From the NCBI GenBank assembly GCA_002790835.1, contig PFVX01000079.1, forward strand, positions 197,621 through 261,620: a stretch of 64,000 bases of DNA. The letters run 5' to 3'. Numbering within the stretch: position 1 is the stretch's first letter; every line of letters starts with the position of its first letter. The stretch is from a bacterium CG_4_9_14_3_um_filter_65_15. Lineage in GTDB: Bacteria; Krumholzibacteriota; Krumholzibacteriia; LZORAL124-64-63. Of the stretch, positions 37,901 to 46,606 are shown piece by piece. A model generated the notes under the pieces. The model was not told where the DNA came from and did not search any database. It saw only the letters and a list, made by a program, of their open reading frames with translations. The position numbers were made by a program, and so were the translations under genes.

Positions 37901-38229
37901 ACGCCGAAGGCCGGTTTACCCACGAGGATCCCGCCTGGTTCGCCCAATTGGCCGTCGCAGGTCACGTGGCCCTGCGGTATTGCGCGCTGGGGGGGCGCGG
38001 GGACGGCAACCCCAACGGATCCCTGCTGGCCGCGGCTGCACTGACCAACTCCCGCGGCAATGTGCTGGCGATGATGCCCCATCCCGAGCGTGCCGCGCTG
38101 TTGCGCATGGTTCCTGAAGACCTGCCCCACGCGTGGGCGCGCCGCCGCCGCGCCGCCGGTGACGGGGCGGCCCTGGAGCAACCCGGCCCGGGCGCTTTCC
38201 TCCTGCGTCGCCTCGTGGAGATGTGCTGA
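34945..38229 (+). CDS. purL: Phosphoribosylformylglycinamidine synthase, PurL synthase domain fused to PurQ glutaminase
   Basis: TLFDTMWSEHCSYKSSRPHLK; GPVEDAGIVEFG..AHESHNHPSQ; C-terminal class I GATase PRIAVVQLPGVNCEMES..GGFSYQDRVRAGAIAA..ILGICNGCQVLVEAGL..MMPHPERA. No N-terminal PurS-like domain. Confidence 0.95.
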   Translation: MAQAHPLDESFSTIPVAQYDDSGLRSYLKEHGLTLAPGEARKISDLLGRDPTLTELTLFDTMWSEHCSYKSSRPHLKANLPTTGSNVVVGPVEDAGIVEFGEFQGTRYGIILAHESHNHPSQVMPVEGAATGIGGIVRDVYCMGGRVIASLDPLRFGWPVAEDEANAAHHLDIARDVVRGIWEYGNAIGVPNLGGDVYFHPSFNENCLVNVVAVGLVETDHITHSRVPAAAKDEPYDLILVGKPTDWSGMGGAAFASATLDAAAATENKGSVQTPDPFLKRILSVANQAMLEFARSEGVEIGFKDLGAGGVACVTSELADAGGFGCDVDLAKVHRIAGLPARVCACSETQERYGIAVPARLTENILKIYNEDFALPTLYQGACAARIGRVATDGNYVLRLGGDILCHAPIRTITEGIRYDRLAQAPEVEAVPADARLHEAPRDRIAEEWLALMCHPNLCSREYVYRHYDSEVQAGTILRPGEADAGVVAPVPGWMRAIAVSADGNPLLGLADPYLAGVAAVVEACRNVACVGGEPAAVTDCLNFGNPEQPEAFWQFTEAVRGVGDACRGIGLYARPDAPLPVISGNVSFYNQSSSGRSVAPSPIVACVGMVEDYSRCRSQRFKQAGDKVILVGRRRPETAGSVYRDAGFQAGRPAVPPLDLEAARREIRAVIDLVQAGLATAVHDIGDGGLAACLSEMAMGLEGAAIRGAAITLPDDGELTAREILFAEAGGFVLTISPTVMAPVSEVLTKAQVFWAVLGEVTDEGSLTVTDTDGTQVAALDVSVMTRAWQSALPRLLGGEAAAAAVPDLAALDPDPVTDAQASPAAVAVGRRPRIAVVQLPGVNCEMESALLLDRFGAEAEIFRWTRPAAELEKFDGYLIPGGFSYQDRVRAGAIAAKDPLLRILLEAAEKGRPILGICNGCQVLVEAGLVPGREPGAVEIALGPNRFPGRQGYYANWVAVERHPDAVSPFVEGLQESLPLPVAHAEGRFTHEDPAWFAQLAVAGHVALRYCALGGRGDGNPNGSLLAAAALTNSRGNVLAMMPHPERAALLRMVPEDLPHAWARRRRAAGDGAALEQPGPGAFLLRRLVEMC

Positions 38230-38837
38230 TGAACCAAGCCGCTGAATCCGTCCAGATCATCCTGCTGACCGCCCACAAGGGGGTCGATCTGCATGCGGCC
38301 ACCGCCCTGCAGGTCATGCGAGACCGCCTGGAGGGTGGGTCGCAGTTGTCCGGCCTGTTCCGATGCCAGTGGCACAGTTTCGCTGCCGACCGGGTCGCCG
38401 GCGAGGTGGACTCCTTGTTGGCCACCGGACGCTACTTCAACCCCAACAAGCACCACTACGGGGTTTTCCAACTGGCGGACCGCACCGATCCCTGGTATGC
38501 AGGGGGTAACGATCTTCCCGGCGCCTGGCCGGGAACACCCGTCGCCGGCGATTTGGCTGTGGACGAACAATTGTACGGGAACCTGTTGGGCGGGCCGCCG
38601 GGTGAGGATCAGTCGGCTGTGGACGTGGCGTCCCTGGTGCGGGAGCAGCCGGGTCCGATTGTTTCGGGCGTGCTGTGGCGTCTGGCCCTGGAAGCGGCCC
38701 CGGGTGCGGCCGCGGAGCTTGCGGTCACCCTGGCGGTGGCCAGGCGGCGCAAGGAAGGATTGCTGGTGAATCCCCATCTCGAGGATTGGCTCATGGGCGC
38801 GCCGCAGGCCGGTCTGCGGATGAAGGAGACAGGATGA
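38229..38837 (+). CDS. Uncharacterised protein in purine operon; N-terminal half possibly PurS-like
   Basis: MNQAAESVQIILLTAHKGVDLHAATALQVMRDRLEGG..ADRVAGEVDSLLATGRYFNPNKHHYGVFQL.. coupled to purL-Q (TGATG) and purF (ATGA). Confidence 0.6.
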   Translation: MNQAAESVQIILLTAHKGVDLHAATALQVMRDRLEGGSQLSGLFRCQWHSFAADRVAGEVDSLLATGRYFNPNKHHYGVFQLADRTDPWYAGGNDLPGAWPGTPVAGDLAVDEQLYGNLLGGPPGEDQSAVDVASLVREQPGPIVSGVLWRLALEAAPGAAAELAVTLAVARRRKEGLLVNPHLEDWLMGAPQAGLRMKETG

Positions 38838-40291
38838 CCCGCAGGCATTGGGCAGAGGAATGCGGCGTGGTCGGTATCGCTGCGGTGCCGGGAGCCTCGG
38901 AGTTGGCCAGCCTGGCGCTGCACGCCCTCCAGCATCGCGGTCAGGAAAGCGCCGGCATCACCGTGGCTGACGGCCACCGCCTGCAGACTTTCAAGAAAAT
39001 GGGCCTGGTTGCCGACGTGTTCGACGAGGCGGTCACCCGCGGTCTCGGCGGAAATTACGCCATCGGCCACGTGCGCTACAGCACCTCCGGGTCCAGCAAC
39101 CTCCTCAATGCCCAGCCTCTTCAGGTTGCTTCCCACCGCGGCACCGTAAGCCTGGCCCACAACGGCAATCTGGTCAACGCGCCCGAGCTGAGACGCGACA
39201 TGGAAATCGACGGGTCCATCTTCTCGACCACCAGCGATACCGAGGTCATCCTGCACATGCTGGCCCGCAGCGGCGAACCTGCCTGGGAAGACGCCCTGGC
39301 CGAGATTCTGCCCCGGGTCAAGGGAGCCTATTCCCTGGTCATGTTGACCCGCGACAAGCTGATCGCCGCGCGGGATCCCTACGGATTCCGGCCCCTGTGT
39401 CTCGGTCGCTATCGGGACAGCTACGTGACCGCCAGCGAGAGCTGCGCCTTCGATATCATCGGCGCGGAGTACCTGCGCGACATCGAGCCGGGGGAGATGG
39501 TGATCCTCGGCCCGGGTGAGCTGACCAGCCGCCGGGTGGGCGACACGGCGCCGGAAAAACGCTGTGTCTTCGAGCACGTCTACTTTTCCCGTCCCGATAG
39601 CCGGGTGTTCGGGATCAACGTGGAGCAGGCCCGCAGGCGCAGCGGCGAGATCCTGGGTCGGGAGGCTCCGGCCGAAGCGGACCTGGTATGCGCCGTTCCC
39701 GATTCGAGCAACACCGCCGCCCTGGGGTATGCCACCGCCACCGGTCTGCCCTTCGAATTGGCCCTGATCCGCAATCATTATGTCGGGCGCACCTTCATTT
39801 CTCCGGCCCAGAAGGTGCGGGACATGTCCGTCCGCATTAAATTCAATCCGGTGGCCGCAGTGATCACTGGTAAGCGCATCGTGGTCGTCGACGACTCCAT
39901 CGTGCGGGGCACGACCATGCGCAAGCTGGTCAAGATCATTCGGGCCGCGGGCGCCAAAGAGGTGCATCTGCGCATCGCATCGCCCCCGGTAACCAATCCC
40001 TGCTACTACGGAATCGATACGCCGGTGCGGAACGAACTCATCGCCTCCAGCCACACCGTGGAGGAGATCGCCACCTACCTGAGGGTGGATTCCCTGGCTT
40101 ACCTGTCCCTGTCCGGTCTCCTGGAGGCGACCGGCGAGGGTGACCGGTATTGCGACGCGTGTTTCACCGGGAATTATCCCGTATCTTTCGCGGAAATGTC
40201 CGGCAAGCTGGTTTTCGACGACCATGTTGCCGGGGCGGAGATCAAGGTCATGCCCCTGGCTCCGGGTGACGAATCCGGCGTGGGAAAATAG
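38834..40291 (+). CDS. purF: Amidophosphoribosyltransferase
   Basis: EECGVVGIAAVPGASELASLALHALQHRGQESAGI; GHVRYSTSGSSNLLNAQPL; VVVDDSIVRGTTMRKLVKIIRAAGAKEVHLRIASPP. Confidence 0.97.
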   Translation: MTRRHWAEECGVVGIAAVPGASELASLALHALQHRGQESAGITVADGHRLQTFKKMGLVADVFDEAVTRGLGGNYAIGHVRYSTSGSSNLLNAQPLQVASHRGTVSLAHNGNLVNAPELRRDMEIDGSIFSTTSDTEVILHMLARSGEPAWEDALAEILPRVKGAYSLVMLTRDKLIAARDPYGFRPLCLGRYRDSYVTASESCAFDIIGAEYLRDIEPGEMVILGPGELTSRRVGDTAPEKRCVFEHVYFSRPDSRVFGINVEQARRRSGEILGREAPAEADLVCAVPDSSNTAALGYATATGLPFELALIRNHYVGRTFISPAQKVRDMSVRIKFNPVAAVITGKRIVVVDDSIVRGTTMRKLVKIIRAAGAKEVHLRIASPPVTNPCYYGIDTPVRNELIASSHTVEEIATYLRVDSLAYLSLSGLLEATGEGDRYCDACFTGNYPVSFAEMSGKLVFDDHVAGAEIKVMPLAPGDESGVGK

Positions 40292-40317
40292 AACGCAACG
40301 AGGTTGGAAAATTGGCC

Positions 40318-43044
40318 ATGGAACTGCAGGCCGCCGCCCCCTGGCGGCCGCGCCCTTGTTATGAAGACCCTTCGGCGCTGTCCCGTGCGCTGACCCGCCG
40401 GGTGCTGCCCCTGGTGGGGGCGCCCGGACGCTATGTGGGCGGCGAACTCGGTGCAGAGCGCAACGGTTTCAGCGGGACCGGCGCCAACATCCTGCTGACT
40501 TTTCCCGACGCCTACGAAGTGGGAATGTCCCACCAGGGTCTGCGGATCCTCTACACCCTGCTCCAGCGCACCGAGGGCGTGTTCTGCGACATCGCGTTCG
40601 CGCCTTGGCCCGACATGGAAGAACGGATGCGCGCCGAAGGGCTGCCCCTGTTCGGCCTCGAGTCACGCCGAGCGGCCGCGTCCTTCGACCTGGTGGGATT
40701 CTCCCTGGGCTACGAGCTGGCCTATACCAACATGCTCACCATGATCGACCTGGCCGGCTCCCCGCTGGCGTCCGACCAGCGAGGCGAGGAGGATCCGATC
40801 TTCCTGGCCGGGGGCTCCTGCGCCATCAATCCGGCCGTGGTCGGCCCATTCCTGGATGTGGTCTTTCTGGGAGACGGCGAGGAGATGCTGCCCGAAGCGG
40901 CGGTCCTGGTCAGACAGGCCAAAAGTGAAGGCCTGGGAAGGACCGGGATCCTGGCACGGCTGCGGGAATTGCCGGGTGCGTGGTGGACCGGCTGCCCGGG
41001 TCCGGTGCTGTCACGAGCCATCACCGACATGAATGCCTATCCGCCACCGGCCAAGCTGGTTCCGGTCATCGAACCGGTCCACGATCGACTGTCCCTGGAG
41101 GTTATGCGCGGGTGCGTGCGGGGGTGCCGCTTCTGTCAGGCGGGCATGATCACGCGACCGGTGCGGGAAAGGGACGCGGACAAGCTGGTGGCCGCCGCAC
41201 GGGAGGGCGTGGCCGCCGCCGGCTATGCCGAGGTCTCGTTGCTGAGCCTGTCCACCGCCGACTACTCCGGGCTGGGAGATACGGTGGCCGGAATCCAGGC
41301 CGAACTGGCGGGTACCCGCACCAATCTGGTTCTGCCCAGTCTCCGGGTGGACTCGGTGGATGCGGACCTGTACGAGCGGATCGGACGCGAGCGGCCGCGC
41401 AGCTTCACCTTCGCTCCCGAAGCGGGCAGCCAGCGGTTGCGCGACGTCATCAACAAGAACATCACCGAGCAGCAGATCCTGGACACCGCGCGCGAAGTCT
41501 TCGCCGCGGGGGTCAAGAGCGTCAAACTCTACTTCATGATCGGCCTGCCCACCGAGACGAATGAGGACCTCGACGCCCTGGTTGCCCTGGTGGGGCAGGT
41601 CGTGGGTCTGGCGCCCCGGGGTGGAGACCAGGTGCACGTCTCCCTTTCCCCGTTCGCGCCCAAGGCCCACACCGCCTTTCAGTGGGCCGGTCAGATCTCC
41701 CGCGAGGAAATCCGGCGCCGCAACAACTACCTGGCACGGCCCCTGCGCAGGATGAAGGTCAAGGTGAGCCTGCGTGAACCCGAGGTCTCCTTCCTGGAGG
41801 CCTTGTTGGGATTGGGGGATGAGCGACTGGCTCCCGTGGTTGCCGAGGCATGGAACCGGGGTGCGCGTTTCGATGGCTGGGACGAGAGCTTCGATTTCTC
41901 CCGCTGGGAAGCCGCCCTGCAGAGTTGTGGCATCGACCCCGAACCATATCTTGCGCCTCGTGACCCCGGATCTCCCTTGCCCTGGGACAATGTCGACGTG
42001 GGTGTGACCAGGAGCTTTCTGCAGCGGGATTGGGAACGGGCCCGGCGGGAACAAACCCTGGCGGATTGCCGGCTGGAAATCGGGTGCTACGACTGCGGGT
42101 CCTGCAGTCCGCAGCTCCAGCACCTGTTCTCCCTACCCTCCGGGAAGGTCACCCCGGCCGCCGGGGTCGAGCCGGAGGGGATCTCCCCGGACGAGCCCCC
42201 GGAGTTCGACCCGCGCAACCGGGACCCACGCGATCCGGGCCGGGAACAGAAGAAGTGGACGATCTGGCGGCAGCAGGCGGCAACCAAGTGCTGGTACCGC
42301 ATGGAGTACGCCAAGACCGAGGACATGGCCTTTCTCGGTCACCTGGATTTCCAGCGGCAGCTGCACCTGGCGTTGCGGCGATCCAACTTGCCTGTGGCCT
42401 ATAGCAAGGGCTATCATCCTCATCCCCTGCTGAAGTTCGGCCCCCCGTTGCCGCTGGGACACGAGGGCCTGCGCGAGTGCATGGATCTGGCCTTGACCCA
42501 TGCCTGCCCGGGCTGGGACGATGACCTCAATCGAACCCTGCCCGCCGGTTTGCGCATCGGCCGGACCTTGATGGTGGGTAGCCAGAACCCCGCCTCCATC
42601 GACCAGGTGGTGGTGAGGTTCTCCTATCGGGTGGAAATTCCCGGGGGCGACGAGGGTCCCGACCGTGGGCAGATCGCCGCCAAGGTGGGGGAATTCCTCG
42701 ACGCGCCGACCTGGCCCTATGTCAGGCACCGGCCCAAGGGGGATGTGAACATGGATATCCGCGCACTGGTTCCTGCCGGTGCGCTGGTTTTGGAAGATGA
42801 CCCCGGAGCGAACGGAAGCGCCGTGTTGCGCTTGTCGTTGCTCCGGACTCGCACCGGCGCGGTGTTGCCGGTAAACGAATTCCTGGCCGCCCTGCTGGGC
42901 GACCTGCTGCCGGAGTCCCGGTTTTGCAGGGTCGTGCGCACGGGATACCACGGCCGGCACCATGAGGGGCGATGGTATTCGCCCCTCGAGGAAGTGGGTG
43001 AATCCAACCTCCGCTACTGGCTGGGACGGCACATCAACGGATAG
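40318..43044 (+). CDS. Radical SAM protein with C-terminal DUF2344-type domain
   Basis: EVMRGCVRGCRFCQAGMITRPVRER radical SAM cluster; B12-binding-like N-terminus; C-terminal RMEYAKTEDMAFLGHLDFQRQLHLALRRSNLPVAYSKGYHPHP; directly upstream of rng. Confidence 0.88.
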   Translation: MELQAAAPWRPRPCYEDPSALSRALTRRVLPLVGAPGRYVGGELGAERNGFSGTGANILLTFPDAYEVGMSHQGLRILYTLLQRTEGVFCDIAFAPWPDMEERMRAEGLPLFGLESRRAAASFDLVGFSLGYELAYTNMLTMIDLAGSPLASDQRGEEDPIFLAGGSCAINPAVVGPFLDVVFLGDGEEMLPEAAVLVRQAKSEGLGRTGILARLRELPGAWWTGCPGPVLSRAITDMNAYPPPAKLVPVIEPVHDRLSLEVMRGCVRGCRFCQAGMITRPVRERDADKLVAAAREGVAAAGYAEVSLLSLSTADYSGLGDTVAGIQAELAGTRTNLVLPSLRVDSVDADLYERIGRERPRSFTFAPEAGSQRLRDVINKNITEQQILDTAREVFAAGVKSVKLYFMIGLPTETNEDLDALVALVGQVVGLAPRGGDQVHVSLSPFAPKAHTAFQWAGQISREEIRRRNNYLARPLRRMKVKVSLREPEVSFLEALLGLGDERLAPVVAEAWNRGARFDGWDESFDFSRWEAALQSCGIDPEPYLAPRDPGSPLPWDNVDVGVTRSFLQRDWERARREQTLADCRLEIGCYDCGSCSPQLQHLFSLPSGKVTPAAGVEPEGISPDEPPEFDPRNRDPRDPGREQKKWTIWRQQAATKCWYRMEYAKTEDMAFLGHLDFQRQLHLALRRSNLPVAYSKGYHPHPLLKFGPPLPLGHEGLRECMDLALTHACPGWDDDLNRTLPAGLRIGRTLMVGSQNPASIDQVVVRFSYRVEIPGGDEGPDRGQIAAKVGEFLDAPTWPYVRHRPKGDVNMDIRALVPAGALVLEDDPGANGSAVLRLSLLRTRTGAVLPVNEFLAALLGDLLPESRFCRVVRTGYHGRHHEGRWYSPLEEVGESNLRYWLGRHING

Positions 43045-43089
43045 TGCCGGGGCTTTCTGGGCCCACCGTCGGCTGCGGCAAGGCCTTCT

Positions 43090-44634
43090 ATGAAAAAAGA
43101 AATTGTCATCAACTCTTCTCCCCACGAAGTCCGCATTGCGATGCTCGAAGACGGCGAAGTGGTGGAACTGCTGCTGGAGAACGCCGATTCCAAGCGCATC
43201 GTGGGCAACGTCTATCTGGGCAAGGTCAGTTCGGTCAAACCCGGTCTGCAGGCGGCCTTCATCGACATCGGGCTGGAACGAGCCGGATTCCTGCACGCTT
43301 CGGACCTTGATCACGACGACTCCCAGACCAACGAAGGCGGGAGCGCGACCCGCGGACGGCGCAGCCGTTTCGTGCCGAACATCCAGGATGTCCTGAAGGT
43401 CGGCGACCCGATCCTGGTGCAGGTCACCAAGGAACCCATCAGCACCAAGGGGCCCCGGCTGACGGCGGATATCAGCCTGCCCGGGCGCTACCTGGTGATG
43501 ATGCCGAAGGGACGGCACATCGGGGTCTCGCGCAAGATCGAGGACCGACAGGAACGGGTGAGACTCAAGCAGATCCTGCAGACGCACCGCTCCGATGAGG
43601 GCGCCTTCATCATCCGGACCGCCGCCGAGCATGTGGACGAGAACGGCATCCGGCAGGATGTCGAGTATCTCAGCGGCCTGGTCCGCAAGATCATGGCGGC
43701 GCGGGACGAGGTGCAGGCCCCGGCCCTGGTCCACGAGGACGTGGGGATGGTCGTGGGCCTGATCCGCGACATCTTCAAGGAAGACACCGACCGCCTGGTC
43801 ATCGACGACAAGGACGACTTCCAGCGGCTGGTGGGCTATGTGAAGGATTTCGCCCCCGAGCTCAAGGGACGCATCCAGCTCTACAAGGGCGATCTGCCGA
43901 TCTTCGACCAGTTCAACATCGAACCGGAGATCCGCAAGACCCTGGACAAGCGCGTCTGGATGAAGAAGGGCGGCTACCTGATCATCGAGCCGACCGAGGC
44001 CCTGGTCTCCATCGACGTGAACACCGGCCGTTTCACCGGCCGGCGCAACCAGGAAGAGACCATCCTGCAGACCAACATGCTGGCGGCCCGCGAGGTCGCG
44101 CGGCAACTGCGTCTGAGGGACGTGGGCGGGATCATCGTCATCGACTTCATCGACATGGAGAACGAGGGCAACAAGAAGCGCGTCTTCAACGAACTCAAGC
44201 AACACCTGAAACGGGACCGCGCCCGGCACAAGGTCTTCCAGGTCAGCGGCCTCGGCCTGGTGGAGATGAGCCGCCAGCGCGTGCGGCCCAGCCTGCTGAG
44301 CCAGGTCTCCGATCCCTGCCCCTATTGCCACGAGACCGGCAAAGTCCTCTCGATGGAGACGATGAGCAACCGCATCGAGCGGCTGGTGCACCGGATCGCC
44401 ATCGTCTTCCGCGAAAAGCGCCTGCAGATCCAGGCCAGCCCCGTTCTGGCGCTCTACATGCTCGAAGAGAGGCCCGGACAATTCCGCGAACTGAGCCGGA
44501 ATTTCGACCTCGAGCTCAACGTGATGGACGACGCCTCCCTGCACGTGGAGGAATTCCGCATCATCTCCCTGGGGTCGGGCAAGGACCTGATCGCCGAGTT
44601 CGAGAAGAAGACCCGGGGGGCGGGCGGCCGTTAA
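43090..44634 (+). CDS. rng: Ribonuclease G/E family protein
   Basis: VGNVYLGKVSSVKPGLQAAFIDIGLERAGFLHASDL; ALVSIDVNTGRFTG; GGIIVIDFIDMENEGNKKRVF; CPYCHETGKVLS. Confidence 0.94.
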   Translation: MKKEIVINSSPHEVRIAMLEDGEVVELLLENADSKRIVGNVYLGKVSSVKPGLQAAFIDIGLERAGFLHASDLDHDDSQTNEGGSATRGRRSRFVPNIQDVLKVGDPILVQVTKEPISTKGPRLTADISLPGRYLVMMPKGRHIGVSRKIEDRQERVRLKQILQTHRSDEGAFIIRTAAEHVDENGIRQDVEYLSGLVRKIMAARDEVQAPALVHEDVGMVVGLIRDIFKEDTDRLVIDDKDDFQRLVGYVKDFAPELKGRIQLYKGDLPIFDQFNIEPEIRKTLDKRVWMKKGGYLIIEPTEALVSIDVNTGRFTGRRNQEETILQTNMLAAREVARQLRLRDVGGIIVIDFIDMENEGNKKRVFNELKQHLKRDRARHKVFQVSGLGLVEMSRQRVRPSLLSQVSDPCPYCHETGKVLSMETMSNRIERLVHRIAIVFREKRLQIQASPVLALYMLEERPGQFRELSRNFDLELNVMDDASLHVEEFRIISLGSGKDLIAEFEKKTRGAGGR

Positions 44635-44728
44635 CTGCGGGCCTTTCGCCTAGGACAACAAAACGGCTGGCTGTCTGCGGCCCAGGGTCTGCAGGGTGCC
44701 GGCCGTTTCGGTTTCCGTCGGAGCGGTG

Positions 44729-45670
44729 TCAGCGTCCGCTTGTCCGCTCGAAAAGGCGACCGGACAGTCCGAGCATGCCGGCGGCCAGCAGGCCTCCCAG
44801 ACTCACCCGATAGCGCCGTCCCTGGCCCAGAACCAGGCCGAGGGCCTTGCCCAGCCCGGCGCCTCCCGGATCCAGGAGCACCCGATAGCGCATGCGCTCC
44901 AATCTCCGGGGCATTTCGGCCCTGATCGCGGCGATCCGGGTGGGTGTCGCTCCGGACGCCTGCTGGCGGTCGAGAAAGGCGGTCACCCAATCCTCGTATT
45001 GGGCGATGGCCTGGAGCTTGCGCGGTGCCGCCGCGGTGCTGGTCAGGTTATCCGGGGATTCCCGGTAGGTGAAGCAGGGGTCGGGGCTGCAGGCCACGCC
45101 ACCGCGGGCGGCGTGGCGCACCGCCGTCGCTTCATCGGTGAACCAGGCGTCGGGAAAAGCGACGAAACCGCCTTCCCGGCGCAAGGCCTCGGTCGGCCAG
45201 CAGAAATCGCTGATGAAGTGCTCGCGCAGCCGAGCCATGCGGTGCCAGAGAAAATCGAGCCCGTCCTCGAATTCGGGGCAAGCGGGGGCCAAACGCCGCA
45301 AGTTCCCGTTCTCGTCCACGATGCGGGCACGGGCGTGGTAGAGGCCGGCGTCCGGATAGCGGGCGATCAAACGGGCCATCTCGGCCAGGAATGGGGGTTC
45401 GTGGCGGTCGTCGTCGGAGGCGAGAACGAAATAGGGCCGGGTGGCATACGCCAGGCACCGCATCCAGTTCTCGATGATCGGCAGACGCGGATGGTGGCGC
45501 TGATAGCTGATGCGACGGTCGGCCTTGGAATCGACCAGGGCGCGCACGTCTCCGTCGGCGGCGTTGTCCACGACGATCAGTTCGAAGTCACGATGGGTCT
45601 GGGCGAGGATCCCGTCGATGGCCTCAGCGAGGAAACGGGTCTTGACCACCGGAAGGACGACGCTGAACAC
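44729..45670 (-). CDS. Family 2 glycosyltransferase
   Basis: MFSVVLPVVKTRFLAEAIDGILAQTHRDFELIVVDNAADGDV; FVLASDDDRHEPPFL. Confidence 0.86.
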   Translation of the reverse strand: MFSVVLPVVKTRFLAEAIDGILAQTHRDFELIVVDNAADGDVRALVDSKADRRISYQRHHPRLPIIENWMRCLAYATRPYFVLASDDDRHEPPFLAEMARLIARYPDAGLYHARARIVDENGNLRRLAPACPEFEDGLDFLWHRMARLREHFISDFCWPTEALRREGGFVAFPDAWFTDEATAVRHAARGGVACSPDPCFTYRESPDNLTSTAAAPRKLQAIAQYEDWVTAFLDRQQASGATPTRIAAIRAEMPRRLERMRYRVLLDPGGAGLGKALGLVLGQGRRYRVSLGGLLAAGMLGLSGRLFERTSGR

Positions 45671-45793
45671 CCTGGGTACCCCTTTTTCGCCGCACCAACC
45701 CCATTTTCCGGGGCGGGGGCCGTGTTGATTTTATCAGAGGGGGAAGGTATCATAGGCTCCCGATCCTGTTCACCCAAATCTCGGGGGACTTCG

Positions 45794-46606
45794 ATGCTTG
45801 GCAATGAAAAGATGCCTGCGGCCATGATCCTATGCGGAGGTCAGGGTACCCGGATCCGGGACCTGACCGATCTGGTGCCCAAACCCATGATCCAGATCGG
45901 CCCGCGGCCCATGATCTGGCACATCATGAAGATCTATGCCAGCTTCGGCGTGAAGCACTTCATCCTCTGCCTGGGCTACAAGCGAGAGGCCTTCGTCGAC
46001 TACTTCCTGAATTTCCGCGAGCACAACAGCGACCTGACCATCAATCTGGGTGGGGAGCGCGACGTGACCTATCACGGAGACAACGGCGGTGAGGACTGGA
46101 CGGTAACCCTGGTTGATACGGGCGAAGCGGCCATGACCGGGGCGCGCATCGCCCGTGCTGCGAAATATCTTGGTGACGGCAGCACGGACTTCTTCATGAC
46201 CTATGGGGATGCCGTCGCCAATGTCGACATCGCGAAGTTGTACCGCGCCCACCGCGCTGGGGGCCGCGCGCTGACCGTTACCGCCGTCCACCCGGTCGGC
46301 CGCTTCGGCGAGATGCAGATCGCCGGGTCCGAAGTCACCAGCTTCCACGAGAAACCCCAGACCGCGGAAGGGTTCATCAACGGCGGATTCATGGTCATGA
46401 CCCGGGATTTCGTCAGCCGCTATTTGCGGGACGAGACCGACCTGATCCTGGAGCAGGAGCCCCTGATGACCGCCTGCCGGGATGGGCAGATGCTGGCCTG
46501 GAAGCACCCGGGATTTTGGCAGTGCATGGACACCGCCCGCGAATACGACCAGTTGAACCGCCAGTGGGCGGCGGGCGATGCTCCGTGGACGGAGGCCTGG
46601 AAGTGA
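45794..46606 (+). CDS. rfbF: Glucose-1-phosphate cytidylyltransferase
   Basis: AAMILCGGQGTRIRDLTDLVPKPMIQIGPRPMIWHIMKIY; NLGGERDVTYHGDNGGEDWTVTLVDTGE. Confidence 0.92.
   Translation: MLGNEKMPAAMILCGGQGTRIRDLTDLVPKPMIQIGPRPMIWHIMKIYASFGVKHFILCLGYKREAFVDYFLNFREHNSDLTINLGGERDVTYHGDNGGEDWTVTLVDTGEAAMTGARIARAAKYLGDGSTDFFMTYGDAVANVDIAKLYRAHRAGGRALTVTAVHPVGRFGEMQIAGSEVTSFHEKPQTAEGFINGGFMVMTRDFVSRYLRDETDLILEQEPLMTACRDGQMLAWKHPGFWQCMDTAREYDQLNRQWAAGDAPWTEAWK

Noticed and set aside
34843-38181. 1112-aa antisense ORF opposite purL-purQ
   Set aside because: Long because of codon bias in the GC-rich purL; low-complexity composition, no motifs.
38609-40225. 538-aa antisense ORF opposite purF
   Set aside because: No domain similarity; purF is unambiguous.
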